Positions 33,255 through 45,544 of a stretch of DNA of 64,000 nt are shown in pieces. The DNA lies in contig JAKOGI010002453.1 of NCBI GenBank assembly GCA_029747015.1, positions 36,001-100,000 of the forward strand, read 5' to 3'. Source of the stretch: Carnegiea gigantea (lineage: Eukaryota; Streptophyta; Magnoliopsida; Caryophyllales; Cactaceae). The notes below the pieces were generated by a model. That model had not been told where the DNA came from and searched no databases. It saw only the letters and a program-made list of their open reading frames with translations. A program made the translations under genes and the position numbers. Every line of letters starts with the position of its first letter. The first letter of the stretch is position 1.

Positions 33255-33345
33255 GTCGTTATGGCTAAGTAATGTAGTGCATGGCATTTGGGTTCTAGGT
33301 GTGGGGTTTGAATCCATGAAGAGATCCTCCTTTTCTTTTTCTTTT
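33255..33345 (+). mobile_element. Possible tRNA-derived SINE or tRNA-like relic
   Basis: TGGCTAAGTAATG (33262-33274) resembles a pol III A box and GGTTTGAATCC (33305-33315) resembles a B box (GGTTCGANTCC), with 30 bases between them as in tRNA-type promoters. A T-rich tail follows (33330-33348). No target duplication was found and the cloverleaf does not fold convincingly by eye. Confidence 0.4.
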
Positions 33346-34610
33346 TTTGTATAATACATTCACATTCTCCTATTTCTCTCTTTTAGACTTTTAATTATTT
33401 AATTCTTTATTATGTTATTATTTATTTTGAACTTATTTTAATGATGGTTTGTCAAATGTTATGGATATAAATATTTCAAAATTTTCTTTAAAATCACACT
33501 TTCCTCTATTACCTCAATAAATTTAACGAATGTTTTTAAAACACAAAATTATGAATCTTCAGCAACAAATAATGAACATTTTGTATGCATTTAGTACGTC
33601 TTTAAATACAAATAATGAACCTTTTTTTTTCCAAAGATGAACCTTTATTTATAAATGATTAATTGAACTATTTCTTTTAAATAATGAATTTTTCAAGAGT
33701 CTTTTGACTCTTGACTTATAAAAATGCTATCTTCATGTGGTAGATCCTTTTAAATTAAATGAATTCTACATTTTATTAGCAAATTTTTTAGATCTAAATT
33801 ATGAATTTTTAACTTATATTTAATTCATCTTTTGGCTCGATTGATGAATTTTTTGATATTTTGGATGATAAATCTTTCATATCTTATTGAAGGTGTGTGC
33901 CTAGCACCACACTTACGTGTGTACCGTAGAATTACCGTTAATTTGGGATCTAATGAAATCAATATCGCTACACTTTAAGGCTACTACATTTGAAATCTTC
34001 ATGCAATATTTATGTGGGACTCTCGAGATATAAACATAGATTTGATTTTACTTATCTCAATTTGTATAGAGTATTTTGCCTAAACCATAAACTATAGTGC
34101 AATTCTATGCTTTAATTTCAATTCTCTTGCTCACATTCACTTTTTTGTTCTTGTTGTTGTTTGAATTACTTTCCCAAATTTCACCAATTGCTCTCTTCGC
34201 CACTCCTCCCCTTCTGTTCCCCTTTTCTTTGGTGCTACAATCAAATGCTTAACTAACATAAACCTAATGAGATAAAGTTAAAAATATTTTTCTTTGGTTG
34301 CTAGAAAAAGTTCAAAATATGTGTTTAAGTGGTTCTTATGTTTTTGATATCATATCCTTGAGACTAAAGTGCAACAACTTTTAAACCCTTATTTGACAAT
34401 AATTAATATTAAAATTAAGAAATTGGCAAGTATTTTGCATTGACCCTGATGATGCATTAGGCATTTATTAATATAACATCGATATTTTAAGGGTTAATTT
34501 TCCCACCCTTGAAATTTCAGTATTGTACTGTTAAAACATTATTTAGGTGAATATATCAAGAACGGGGAGCAAATGACTTATTTATTCCTCTTATAATGTT
34601 GTTAGCATGG

Positions 34611-34659
<49 letters not shown>

Positions 34660-35477
34660 GGATTGGCAATGATCACTCTTTCTCATCCTTACTCTCACTT
34701 GGAATTTCACTTTATATACCACTCTATCGTGCTATCACCCATCCTTTGAGCCCCTTGAAAGGATGAGTGTGTATGTTGGTAGCATTAAAAAGTAGGCAAG
34801 TCAGCCAATTACTTCATATTCTTCACACATTTCTCAGAGTAATGTTTCAGTACTACAGCACTAAAAGTTCAAGTTTGATAAAACTAAACTCCAAAATGTC
34901 AAGGTCATATTAATAAATTCCTGAAACCTCAAAGGGAGTTAATGAAAAATATTATGACTAGAACATCGACAAAATGTTTTTTGGACCTTTTAGCAATGGA
35001 AAAAAATTACTTCAGCAATTTCACAATACCATCGTGTCATTTTTTTTTCAAAATCATCAACATCATTAGTAATCTAAAGTCATAAAAATTGATATTTTAT
35101 ATTCTCCTAATCACATATTTCTTGCTTTTAATAGTACAATTTCAATTATTTTCCCTGTCTTATTCGAGTTTTTAGGAAATAAGTCCAGTTATACAAGTTA
35201 TAGAGAGTTAAGCTAGAAATTAAAAGAGGTGAAGATTTAGAAGTGAGCTTTGGAGCATTATTTGAGCAGTTCTCAAAAGTCCAACCCATGGTCATCTGTT
35301 GGCCACCTTGTACATTCACTTATAAATTGACACAACCCTTATCAACCTGTTGCATAACATGCCGAAGTTCAAGCCCACACCTTAGAGCAATCATGCCTAA
35401 GGCCAACAAATTGTACCTTCCGTTAGGCCTATGGAGCTTCAACAAAGGTTATGGACATTCAACATTATGACCCTATG
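33346..35477. other. AT-rich spacer
   Basis: No supported gene. It holds repeated AATAATGAAC-type words (33540-33690), a small inverted repeat CAAGAGTC/GACTCTTG (33696-33715) and a CT microsatellite at 34613-34656. A pure T run with A-rich flanks lies near 35039. Nothing else stands out. Confidence 0.5.
34613..34656. repeat. (TC)n microsatellite
   Basis: About 22 uninterrupted TC units follow a TCTA. Confidence 0.95.
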
Positions 35478-36065
35478 TAGGGATGGGAACATTACCCTTA
35501 TCAAAAAAACCCGATCAAAACCTGCTCCATTTAGCACCTGAGTAGGTGATAAAAATGGGTTTCAAGTGGGTATGCATATGAGTATTGTGTTTGAAGATGG
35601 GTAGGGGTATGGGTATGGATTCTTAAAACTTGAACCCAATTATGTACCTGATTTGCTTGTAAAAGGCAATCAAAATACGGTAAAACCCAAAAACAAATAT
35701 TAGGCACAAAAATCTAATTATATAGTGTTTATTTATGTACAAATGAAAAAATAATTCTTTTTTTACATTTTAACTTCCATGAGCTTATTAGGACATGAAT
35801 TTTAGTGTTGTCTGTTGACATTGATAATCAATATAACATGTATGCAAATATGAGTTGAATATAGGTGACACTATACACACTCTATATACACCCGAATAAA
35901 ACTTGTAATCCTGAAAAGCTCGATGGGTATGAGTGTGAGTATGGGTATAATCATTAAAAACCTGATGGATATGAGTGCGCATATGTGTATGATTTTTGAA
36001 AATGGATCTAGGTGCGGGTATGGCTTAACCCGGCTCTAATCCACCCCACGCTCATCCATAGCCCT
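35478..36065. mobile_element. hAT-like non-autonomous element (MITE) with GGGTATGGGTATGG repeats
   Basis: The left end TAGGGATGGGAA and the right end (complement reads AGGGCTATGGATGAGCGTGGGG) look like plant hAT-type MITE termini. The interior has repeated GGGTATGGGTATG words and an ACCCGGCTCTAATCC block near the right end. No 8-bp target duplication is evident. Only the last part of a related element (about 45545-45600) is present at the matching edge of segment B. Confidence 0.45.
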
Positions 36066-36655
36066 GCATGTTGCTGCTTTTTCCTAGCTAATGAACTATT
36101 CATAAAGGCGTGGCCAACTTCTTGACAAGCCTAGATGTGTAAAGTGGCAAGGTTGTGTCATATGGCACAACTAGTACCTACCTCTATCCCTTGTCGTCCT
36201 ATTTTTGGCGAGGTCAAGGTTTGGCATGGACATCCACTCCATATGGCACGCACGACCATGCCACGTATCCCTCCAGCCTATTTTAGAGCATTTTCTACCA
36301 TTTTGTGCACAGGAGAGAGGTATTTGGGGGTCCTTCCCAACTTGATAATTTATGTTATCCCATCTAAAACCTCATTTTGGGGTAGTAAATTAGATTAGAT
36401 TAGTGCATATTGATGTACAAGATTGTTGATTTCAAGCTTTAATGACTAAGTTTTCTCTCTCATTTGTCTCTTTGTTTCACACTTTTTTAGACACGTTTTT
36501 AGTTTCTTTGCCCTTTGGTTGCTTTGACGATTATTCTAGATACTTAGTGTTCTTTGATTGTGTTTGGCCTTTCTGAGGGCTAATTAGTCCTGTTTATGCC
36601 TTAATCCACCTTTGCTTTTTTTAATGACTTTTTGGTTTAATCTAATATAACAAAA
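36066..36655. repeat. Solo-LTR-like unit (i), left part, in segment A
   Basis: A GTGGCAAGGTTGTGTCA block, a TTTTTGGCGAGG block and an ATTGATTTCAAGC-like block resemble, at lower similarity, the unit at 40890-42290. It continues at 39173 after the inserted DNA element. No primer site or coding region adjoins it, hence solo LTR. An open frame at 36135-36398 lies inside. Confidence 0.5.
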
Positions 36656-37240
36656 GAGGTAATGTAATCAAATTGGTAATGATCTTTATATTACGAAGTC
36701 TTCTTACAATTTAATTAGGAATGTAATTAAAATTGTATTGTATTCATATTTACCTCCAGCTGTCTACCTATAACTAGGACGAATCTCATGCTTCACATGG
36801 TTTTTATTAATGTTTATTTAATAATAATAAATATACATAATTTATTATTACTAACAACTAAATTATACTATAATACACAATAATTATTGAGACAAATAAA
36901 ACTTTAAAATAAATATCACTGAAATTATGATAATTAATTAATTTAAATATTAATTTCTAATATAATATTTTCAATATTGTTGGTTCATGATCTAAACATC
37001 AAATTCTGCATAAATTCTAAGAGAATAATAACATAAGAATGAATCTATAATCTATCTGTAGTTGTTTTACAGTGAAGAATGAATTTATGACTTTCATTTT
37101 AGTCATGTAACTCACGTACATGTATTACTAATAATTATGCTTAAATAACTTACAAAATTATAATATATAGCAAAAAAGCTTGCTGATCATATTTTTCTAT
37201 TATTATTTCACTCATTTTTATTTTTTAATAAATATTATTT
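36474..37240. repeat. Tandem duplication, unit 1 (767 bp)
   Basis: It begins GTTTCACACTTTTTTAGAC and is followed head to tail by an almost identical unit; about 17 differences were counted by eye (near 98% identity). Confidence 0.9.
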
Positions 37241-38007
37241 GTTTCACACTTTTTTAGACACTTTTTTAGTTTCTTTGCCCTTTGGTTGCTTTGATGATTA
37301 TTCTAGATACTTAGTGTTCTTTGATTGTGTTTGGTCTTTCTGAGGGCTAATTAATCCTGTTTATGCCTTAATCCACCTTTGCTTTTTTTAATGACGTTTT
37401 GGTTTAATCTAATATAACAAAAGAGGTAATGTAATCAAATTGGTAATGATCTTTGTATTACGAAGTTTGCTTACAATTTAATTAGGAATTTAATTAAAAT
37501 TGTGTTGTATTCATATTTACCTCCATCTATCTACCTATAACTAGGACGAATCTCATGCTTCACATGGTTTTTATTAATGTTTATTTAATAATAATAAATA
37601 TACATGATTTATTATTACTAACAACTAAATTATACTATAATACACAATAATTATTGAGACAAATAAAACTTTAAAATAAATATCAGTGCAATTATGATAA
37701 TTAATTAATTTAAATATTAATTTCTAATATAATATTTTCAATATTGTTGGTTCATGATCTAAACATCAAATTCTGCATAAATTCTAAGAAAATAATAACA
37801 TAAGAATGAATCTATAATCTATCTGTACTTGTTTTACAGTGAAGAATGAATTTATGACTTTCATTTTTGTCATGTAACTCACGTACATGTATTACCAATA
37901 ATTATGCTTAAATAACTTACAAAATTATAATATATAGCAAAAAAGCTTGCTGATCATATTTTTCTATTATTATTTCACTCATTTTTATTTTTTAATAAAT
38001 ATTATTT
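37241..38007. repeat. Tandem duplication, unit 2 (767 bp)
   Basis: It is the second copy of 36474-37240. Segment B has the matching sequence only once (about 46013-46770). Confidence 0.9.
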
Positions 38008-38880
38008 TTTTCATCTATCAAAATTTTACTCTTTATTGCGATAATTGTAAAATAATTAAGCGTAGGCATTTTCTTTTGGAGAGTTATTTGATTTTGAAGT
38101 AATCAATAGTCGATGACATTTTTAAATAGTAATTGTATTGTCTTACAATGCACATTTTGCATAGTCAACTTGAGTTGATCAACGTTAAAGTGAGTAACTA
38201 TTTTGTGCAAACAATTTTTAAACGGTACATTAAATTATTATTGGTCTTTATTCTATTGTTTGTCAACTAATGTTTATTATTTCCAAAATAATTCCATAAA
38301 AGGTTAGTAATTTTATTATTTTATTTCATTATATATATAATAAACCCATTTTTTACATCAAAAACTCTGTAAGTAAAGCACTATGATTATATACAATTAT
38401 TACTATTTACAAACTAAATTTAATTATAAAATTATTTTTAACTTGTTAAAATATACAAGTAAAAGAGTAATGAAACCTTTATTATAATAATAATAATGCT
38501 TCCATTATTTTTATATAATTTTATAGTAATGTTATTTTTTTCTCAAAGCTATTTATTGTAAACTAAATCTACTTGTAAAACTATTTCTGACTTTTAAATT
38601 TTAGGAATAAAAGAGGACATTAAATTCCTGTTATATGATATTTGGGATTAAAGAAAAAATGAAGGAAAAAAAGAAGGGAGTCAATAATAATGTGACACTT
38701 GTCAAGTTACCATCGATCAACCAATTCATGTCATGCACTTTTATATTATATACATGATATATGATATATGATGATATATGATATTACACGATTACTTGGA
38801 CCTTTACTGGACAATTATTGTTAATCAATCCCTCTTTGCAATGAAATGCCCATCCACTGCCCTTCCACTTACTATACCCT

Positions 38881-38892
38881 CTCTCTGTCTCC

Positions 38893-38931
<39 letters not shown>
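38881..38931. repeat. (CT)n microsatellite
   Basis: CT units with two early interruptions; segment B has the matching tract at 47616-47665. Confidence 0.95.
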
Positions 38932-38935
<4 letters not shown>

Positions 38936-39172
38936 AGGTCTCTTATAACTTTCTCTCTCATTCTTTAGTGAACCAAAAACTTTTCCAACTTATCATCCAT
39001 ATCCTATCTCTTTCTCCCCTAGTCTCTCCCTTTGATTTGGGCTTTCTTAGTCCTAACTAGGAATAATCTTGTGATTTCATTGCTCATTTTATATAACAAA
39101 ACATAACAATGTAATGATTTTCCCATTACGTTACATACCTAATTGCATCAATAATTGATAACATTACACCTC

Positions 39173-39780
39173 TACTCCATTCCCCTAGCAGAACTCCACA
39201 TTAGAATTTTCTTTCATGCCCAACAAGTGTTTGATAAAATGCCTAAAAGAGTGTTCCTCCATGTTTTCAACCAAGTGACTTTTACTGAAAGGTGAAGTCA
39301 ATTGGTTAGTTTAGGTAGGGAGCATAGCATTTGACATGAAAATAGTCCAAATACTAGTTAGGTCTTGGGTTGTTATACTTGTAGTCTAATTGCGCAAACT
39401 CTGTGCAAATAAGTGGTCAAAATAATTACACTACCATTTGACACTTTAAGGAGGGATTAGGAGAGCTTTGATGGCACAACCGACCATCTTCAAATTCTAC
39501 TATAGACTTGGAAAGATTAGGGTTTGACTAGGTTGGTTTATTCATCTTGGGTGGTTTAGTCACAACCTGAGCCCCTTTTGTATGTTTCCTTAGCTTAGTT
39601 TCTTTTTTCCTATCACCCCTTTGCTTTGCATGACTTGAAATGCTCAAGACAACTTGGGTACTGGAGAAGACAACTCTCTGTGGATATGACCCATACTTGC
39701 CAGTTGCTAATTATAACTACATCGTGCACTTGTTGTTTGGACTTGTTAATTAATGATTGCTAATTTGAATGAGACAGTGT
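39173..39780. repeat. Solo-LTR-like unit (i), right part, in segment A
   Basis: Words AAGTGTTTGATAAAATGCC, GGATATGACCCATACTTGCC and CATCGTGCACTTG match, with divergence, the end of the outer Athila-like 5' LTR (1-643) and the other LTR-like units. No primer site follows. Confidence 0.5.
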
Positions 39781-40889
39781 ATAATCCATTGAACTTGTCC
39801 CCTAGGGTTTTACATTTTGCTATAGGAGGACATAAATATCGAAGTTTCTACCAATAAACAAAAGAAGAGAAAAGAATCTCCAATAATCGGTAATTGGTTG
39901 AAATAAAAATGATGGCTATTCACGTTACCTACAATAATACATTATTCACCAACAAAAGGAGTAACAGAATTCCCATATGTAACATTAAAGCATAACTACA
40001 TATTTCCATCACTTAAAACTAGGTACGTACTAGTTTGTCAATACCTACATACACCAAGAATTGGAAGCCTAGATATTTCAAAATAAACCTCAATTGGAAC
40101 AAATGAACACATTAGTACAAAGAGCTCACACGACACCTATGAACACCTTGATTAAGAACATATATACTATTCAACCTAAATGTTAAATCACTTGTATTAG
40201 AGATGTGCAAAAAAGCCTGATGAAGCAAAACCAAAACAAAAACCCAAAAAAAAAAAAAAAACCAAACCAAAACTCTAGGTAGCCAAAGTAAAAATTTTTG
40301 ATACAGTTTATGATTTTGCTATTTTCAAAAAAGCAGCTCAGTTACAGTTATGCATTTGTACTCTTTAGTTTGCCGAGCCAAATATTTAATTTATATACAT
40401 TATAATAAAAAGGTGGACATCTAAACTTTTGCAAATGTTATTTTTCAGAAAATACATTTAGAAAAATTAAGTAAACTAGATAATTTCAAAAGACGTTGTC
40501 ATACAATAGACTTTGACATGGTCAAAACAAGCGCCTGATAAGCGATTAGATTAATCTTTCATTATTTCTTAATGTATTTTGCCTTCCAACAAAATTTTAA
40601 GATAACATTAGTGTTTACTATGATGATCATCTCAAGTCTCATTTCCAAGTTTATCAGTGACAGCTTCTAATATAACTTTGATTCCACTTTCTTTTTATAA
40701 ATATGTCTAGAATATTGCTATTTTAGAAACCATTACCCTAACCTAACGAAACTGCAAATTTTAGTTGTCAAGTATAATGGATAACCCATGCTTTGGGTTA
40801 GGATTGGGATATTTTTGAGCCGAAACATTTAGTTGTCTAAAAAAAATACTAAATATATTGGTGAGTAGATTCGACTTTGCATACCCCTA
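39781..40889. other. Spacer between LTR-like units in segment A
   Basis: AT-rich, no gene. It contains the unoccupied target site GAAAC (40726-40730) that in segment B carries the minus-strand SIRE-like element. Confidence 0.6.
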
Positions 40890-42290
40890 ATTTATACACT
40901 CATTTATCTAGTTTCTAGCTTGGAAAATAGTGTAATTTTAAGATTTTCAATTATTTTGTTCACTTTTGTAGGTAATAAAGTGAATTGAGCTAAGTGCTAA
41001 AATTGGTGCAGAAGTGGTGAGAAATTGATTTGGAACTTTGCACATGCATTTGATGCAACTCTATTGGCGAATGATGGACTATACGTGAGGCTTTGTTCGT
41101 AGCAAGCTGCCTCAAATGCACATTGTGTTGCCCCACGCTACTCTTGTCACCCAATGCCAGCCGCTACCATCCACCTCCCCACAGTCAGCGTGCAACACTG
41201 GGAGCATGGTCATGCTCTACCATAGCCACCAGTCTGCTACCGCCACATTACCAGCAGCATAAGCATGCTCTTGGCTTGACACGAGTAATCATCTCGAAAA
41301 GCAGGAGGTGTTCCTTCACACAATTCACGTTGCGCTTAACTGCTATGCCTAAAGGGTCACATGGGCACCCGTGCCACCCCATCTTGTATCTATTTATTCT
41401 GAGCTCGCTTCATTATTTAGAAGTTTTTTTAAGTTTGTTGGAGCTCGAAAAGGGTTTATGTTTGGCATGTAAAACCAAATTAGTGGGATTCAATTAGGTT
41501 AGAGTCATGTATATCATGTACAAGATCATTGATTTCAAGATTCTATGACTAGTCTTCTCTCTCTATTCTCTCTTTATTTCTTGCCTTTTAGTTAGTTTAC
41601 AAGATTACTGTTGTTTCGTACAATTGTGCTATAATGGTTAGTTATTGCTAAATTAGTGTTCTTTGGTTGGTTGATCTTGTTTAGGCCTTACCCATCGTAT
41701 TTATACTTAAATCTATAGTATTCTCTCATACGCACCAAGTATTTCGTGAAGTGCTTGAAAGAGTTTTTCATCTGTATTTTTGAGCAATTGACTTATGATG
41801 AAATGTGAGGTCAATTTGTTGGTTGGATAGGGAGAATAGTTGGAATTTTACAATGAAAATATTCCTAATGGTAGGTCCATATATTGCAATTTTTGTGTAT
41901 AATTAGGCTAACCCCATAAAAATAGGTACTTAGAACAATTAGACTAGTTTTTCGCCCTTGAAAGAGGGTTCGAGTGGACTTTGGTGGTTTAACCAACATT
42001 CTTCAAATGCCATCATAGACTTGGGAATGTTAGGGGGTAACGTGATTGATTAGTTTATCTTAAGTGATCTAATTATGACCTAAGCCTACTTTTTGTATTT
42101 CATTAGCTTAGTTTATTTTCCACCATTGCTATTCCTACCTTAAAGCACTTAGCATAGCTTTGGTATTTGAAAACATAATTCCCTCTGGATATGACTTATC
42201 CTTGTCAGTTGTTAGCTATAACTACACAGTACACTTGAAGTTTTGATTTATCATATACTCCTGGTATGCATAATCCATGATATCTCAAAC
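40890..42290. repeat. Solo-LTR-like unit (ii) in segment A
   Basis: It is LTR-like because it ends in a GGATATGACTTATCCTTGTCAG and CAGTACACTTG block of the kind seen at 580-635, but lacks a primer site and coding flanks. A frame at 41093-41497 is open, with a counterpart at 61877-62260 in segment B; see the findings. Exact ends are not known. Confidence 0.5.
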
Positions 42291-43226
42291 TGTTTAAACT
42301 ATTTGCAGTTATAAAATATGTTCTAATAATTCTTTAAAATTCTCCTAAGCTATACACTTATCCATAGATCAAAACTCTAATTTCTTTGTATAGTCCAGAT
42401 ATTCCTTTGAATTTATTGAATTGCCCAATTTCTTCGGATCATTTCCCTCCATCATATTATCTTAATTTTCTTGTTTTTCGAGCATTTGTTGCAACTCATA
42501 CTTCTTCAGGACCTTTTGAAAATGAATACTATTTTTTCTTCTTCTAGGTTAATGTAACTATTCTTTTTCCTTTTTCTCTGCAATATTTGCATCCTCTTGG
42601 TCACTCATAGGTCTTGTTTTGGCGTACTTTCTAGGATTATGGTTTCAAATCCCAAAGCTCTAAGCTAAAATGGACCTCGCTAGATCAATGTTGGGTCTCC
42701 CAATTGGTTCATAAATACGTAAGTGGCCCTTAGCTACCTAAAACATAGTACACTCCTGCATGGGGGACTGATTTGGGTACGTGATTCGCCAACTTAGTGG
42801 AGAATCCTATACGCGAGTGTTGTTACCAGTATATGTTGTCCTCCAATTCAAACTTCACATATTATAGACACTTATAAAATGATTTAATTATAAGTCACAA
42901 TTGAGGGTCTTGCAATCAAAATACGGATAAAAATGATTTTGAAGACAATTGAAGGGAACAACAACAAAAAATAATTGAAAAACGACTGGCAAGTAAATAA
43001 AAGTATTGGCCCCTCACCCCTAAGTTGTTTTAAGTGAAATCGTTCATCTTTCATCATGCAAACTATGCAAATACTCACCCTCTCTTTTGTCATATCCATC
43101 ACTTTCCATTTCTCAACTCCCCCACCAAAAAAAAAAAAAAAAAACTGGGACATCACTTAATTTTCTCATCAATCCCATTTCTTTCTTCCTTCCTCTCTCT
43201 CCACATTTTGATCTATAAAAAGTTTA
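42291..43226. other. Tail of segment A
   Basis: No gene seen. It matches 63050-64000. A poly-A run of about 18 at 43127-43144 is absent from copy B. Confidence 0.5.
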
Positions 43227-45544
43227 CTCATTCATGACAACCTCAAAATGTTTTTTTTTTATTTTCTTCAGAATTTGGCCTATAGATCATGAAAATATGC
43301 AACACTGTGAGGATAGGAGATGGGTTTGCTAAATTCACCATGTTTGGTTGATGCACTAAAGTATCGATTTCTGGTCTCATGAATCAATTCGTGGTACGTT
43401 GGGGATTGAGATAATCTAGTAGCTATGGGATGACCTTCAGTCTTGGTACTCATTACTTTTTCTTTCTGATTTGCATACACCATTGGAAAACTCCTCACTA
43501 TGTTGTTGATTTTTTCATGAGTATGCTTGATTCTTCTTTTCTTCTGGATCTGCATGTCGTTTTGGCAAGACCCCTTCTGTATTTTCCAGCTCCGTCTTTG
43601 TAGTGGGTATCATCTTCAAAATCAGTTGTTTTCCCTCTTTTTTTCCTCTTTCCTAAAAGGCGAGAATATATTTCCTTTTTTCCTTTGTTCTAGTCATAAA
43701 TGAAATCAGCTCACAAAGCTCCTCAAGTAAACATTTTCACATCTATAAGTCACAAAAGCTGCTCATATGACATTAGATACTACATGCGAGACTTAGGTCA
43801 CACGCAGACATATCAATTCAAACATACAGGTTAAGTATAGGTCAGATGTATTTGAGTTCGGATAAAACAAAAGATAGGTGTATTTCATGTTTGGATAAAA
43901 TACGAGTGAGGTCAACCCATGGAGTTAGAGAATTTTTTTCATGAATTTTTTTCTTTTATCAAAATAAAAAAAAAACTCGGTCCCTTTACTGCTCAAACTT
44001 GGCAGTATCTAAAGAAAAGCATAGTAGTTTTAGTTTATTAAACGGATATTAAAAGTATTAAAAATCTTCGTTATGATATACGAATGTCATGTACGGACAA
44101 GCAATGAATTCAATCAAGCCCCTCCTAGGTTGGATGGATCGGCCTGTATCTTAAGTTCAATAACAAGTCACATTATTTATGAGTCAGTTCTTCTCGAGAA
44201 TGCTAATGGGTATGGGAGGTTTGGCGCATTAATAACTCTTTTAATAATTCGATATTTTTATTAGTTACCATACAATTGCGCCGTCAAATACACCTTATTA
44301 ATTGGTCAACCGTAAATCCATATAGAGCATGTTGACAGGTGGGAGTGGTTCGGCTCAAGAATAATCCATTCAATAATTCAATCCTTTGTAATTAATCTAA
44401 CATGCAATGCCAAATCACGTACAATTTATTGATGGGCCGACCCTAAGACGAACATGGTCACCCTATTTTCCACCACTAGCATCCATGAATTATAGTTCAA
44501 GATCAACTAGAATAAATAAAAACCAAATTAAAGCCAATAGAGTAGCAAACATTTTATCTTTTAGTTGTAACATCAACAAGAATTTAGATTATTACAAAGC
44601 AATTTATTAAAATATGATTATAAATACTCATTTCATTAAATATATAGGCACATAACTAGTGCATCTTTAATATTAATCTTATTATAAATTGATTTTTTTG
44701 TATAGTATATTCACGCCATTTCATATCAATTTTTTAAAGTTGCCCTATTTATTAGTTGTGTGATGTTATTTTATGTGAACAGAGTTGGAAAAGAAGTTAT
44801 GATGTTGTTTAATTTGTAAAGAGCTAGATGTGACAATTATACAATGTCCGTTTAAAATATTCGATAAAATAAATAATCATTTTGAGGGATAAATTAGAGA
44901 AAAATCGAGAAATAAGGATATAATGTTCCGCTTGAACAGTCGCTTTCGGGTGTAAGCCTGATTTAACCACTAATTTGTGGGTTTTCAAGTTGAGAAAATT
45001 GTATTCAAAACCCTTAACTATTTGGGAGGTTCGGATCTGATTTTTTGGTGTGATCAGTTTATGAGATCTAGTAACAAGTCCTAAAAGAATGAAGGGACAA
45101 TACAGCAACTTCAACTAAACAAGATCACTGAGTGGCCACTGCCTAGAGATAGCAAATGATCATTATAAATTACCTTATATCATGCTGCACTTGCATTAAT
45201 AACTCAATTAGATATATCAACTTGTTCAAACACGCACATACACACTGCGTAGTGCATCCACAGACATACCACAGAGACACTTCTCGAGCATGTAGTACAT
45301 GCTTTTTTCCATTTTAATGCATTCAAAGCTTGAAAGGACGCTTTATTACTATGAAGCCTAGCAGGTTGAACCGTGGCATCCATTAAAGTAGTAGGCTTAG
45401 GGATGCCTGGATGCAACTTCTCATATTCCAATATCCACTTGACAAGGTGCTTTTCCTTATCTTTAGGTATCACTTGATAAGTGATCACAAAGTAACATTG
45501 AATTTAATCATTTTATTCTCCTCATCTATCAGTTCAAGTATCTG
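43227..45544. other. Unique AT-rich spacer between segments A and B
   Basis: Two minus-strand frames look somewhat protein-like (43555-43280 with HPIATRLSQSPTYHELIHE; 45488-45204 with KEKHLVKWILEYEKLHPGIP), but I do not recognise either and neither has a visible partner exon. They could be decayed gene exons. Nothing else supported. Confidence 0.35.

Larger units (their letters stand above)
36656..39172. mobile_element. Non-autonomous DNA transposon in segment A, with internal tandem duplication
   Basis: The left end GAGGTAATGTAATCAA and the complement of the right end GAGGTGTAATGTTATCAA are imperfect inverted repeats. The interior is very AT-rich without coding frames and contains a CT microsatellite (38881-38931) near the right end. 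It lies within an LTR-like unit. The relatives are at 46185-47916 and probably 17471-33165. The superfamily is not clear. Confidence 0.5.
36000..43226. repeat. Segment A: first copy of a segmental duplication
   Basis: It is collinear with 45545-49472 plus 61483-64000 (segment B): the same MITE end, LTR-like unit, DNA element, second LTR-like unit and tail appear in the same order and orientation. After subtracting the 767-bp tandem duplication, A (about 6460 bp) and B (about 6446 bp, cut by the window end) have almost equal length. Identity is roughly 90% by eye. Confidence 0.88.

Noticed and set aside
43034..43237. Frame at 43034-43237 and its minus-strand partner at 42884-43156
   Set aside because: Both depend on a poly-A run that is absent from segment B, and segment B breaks the frame.
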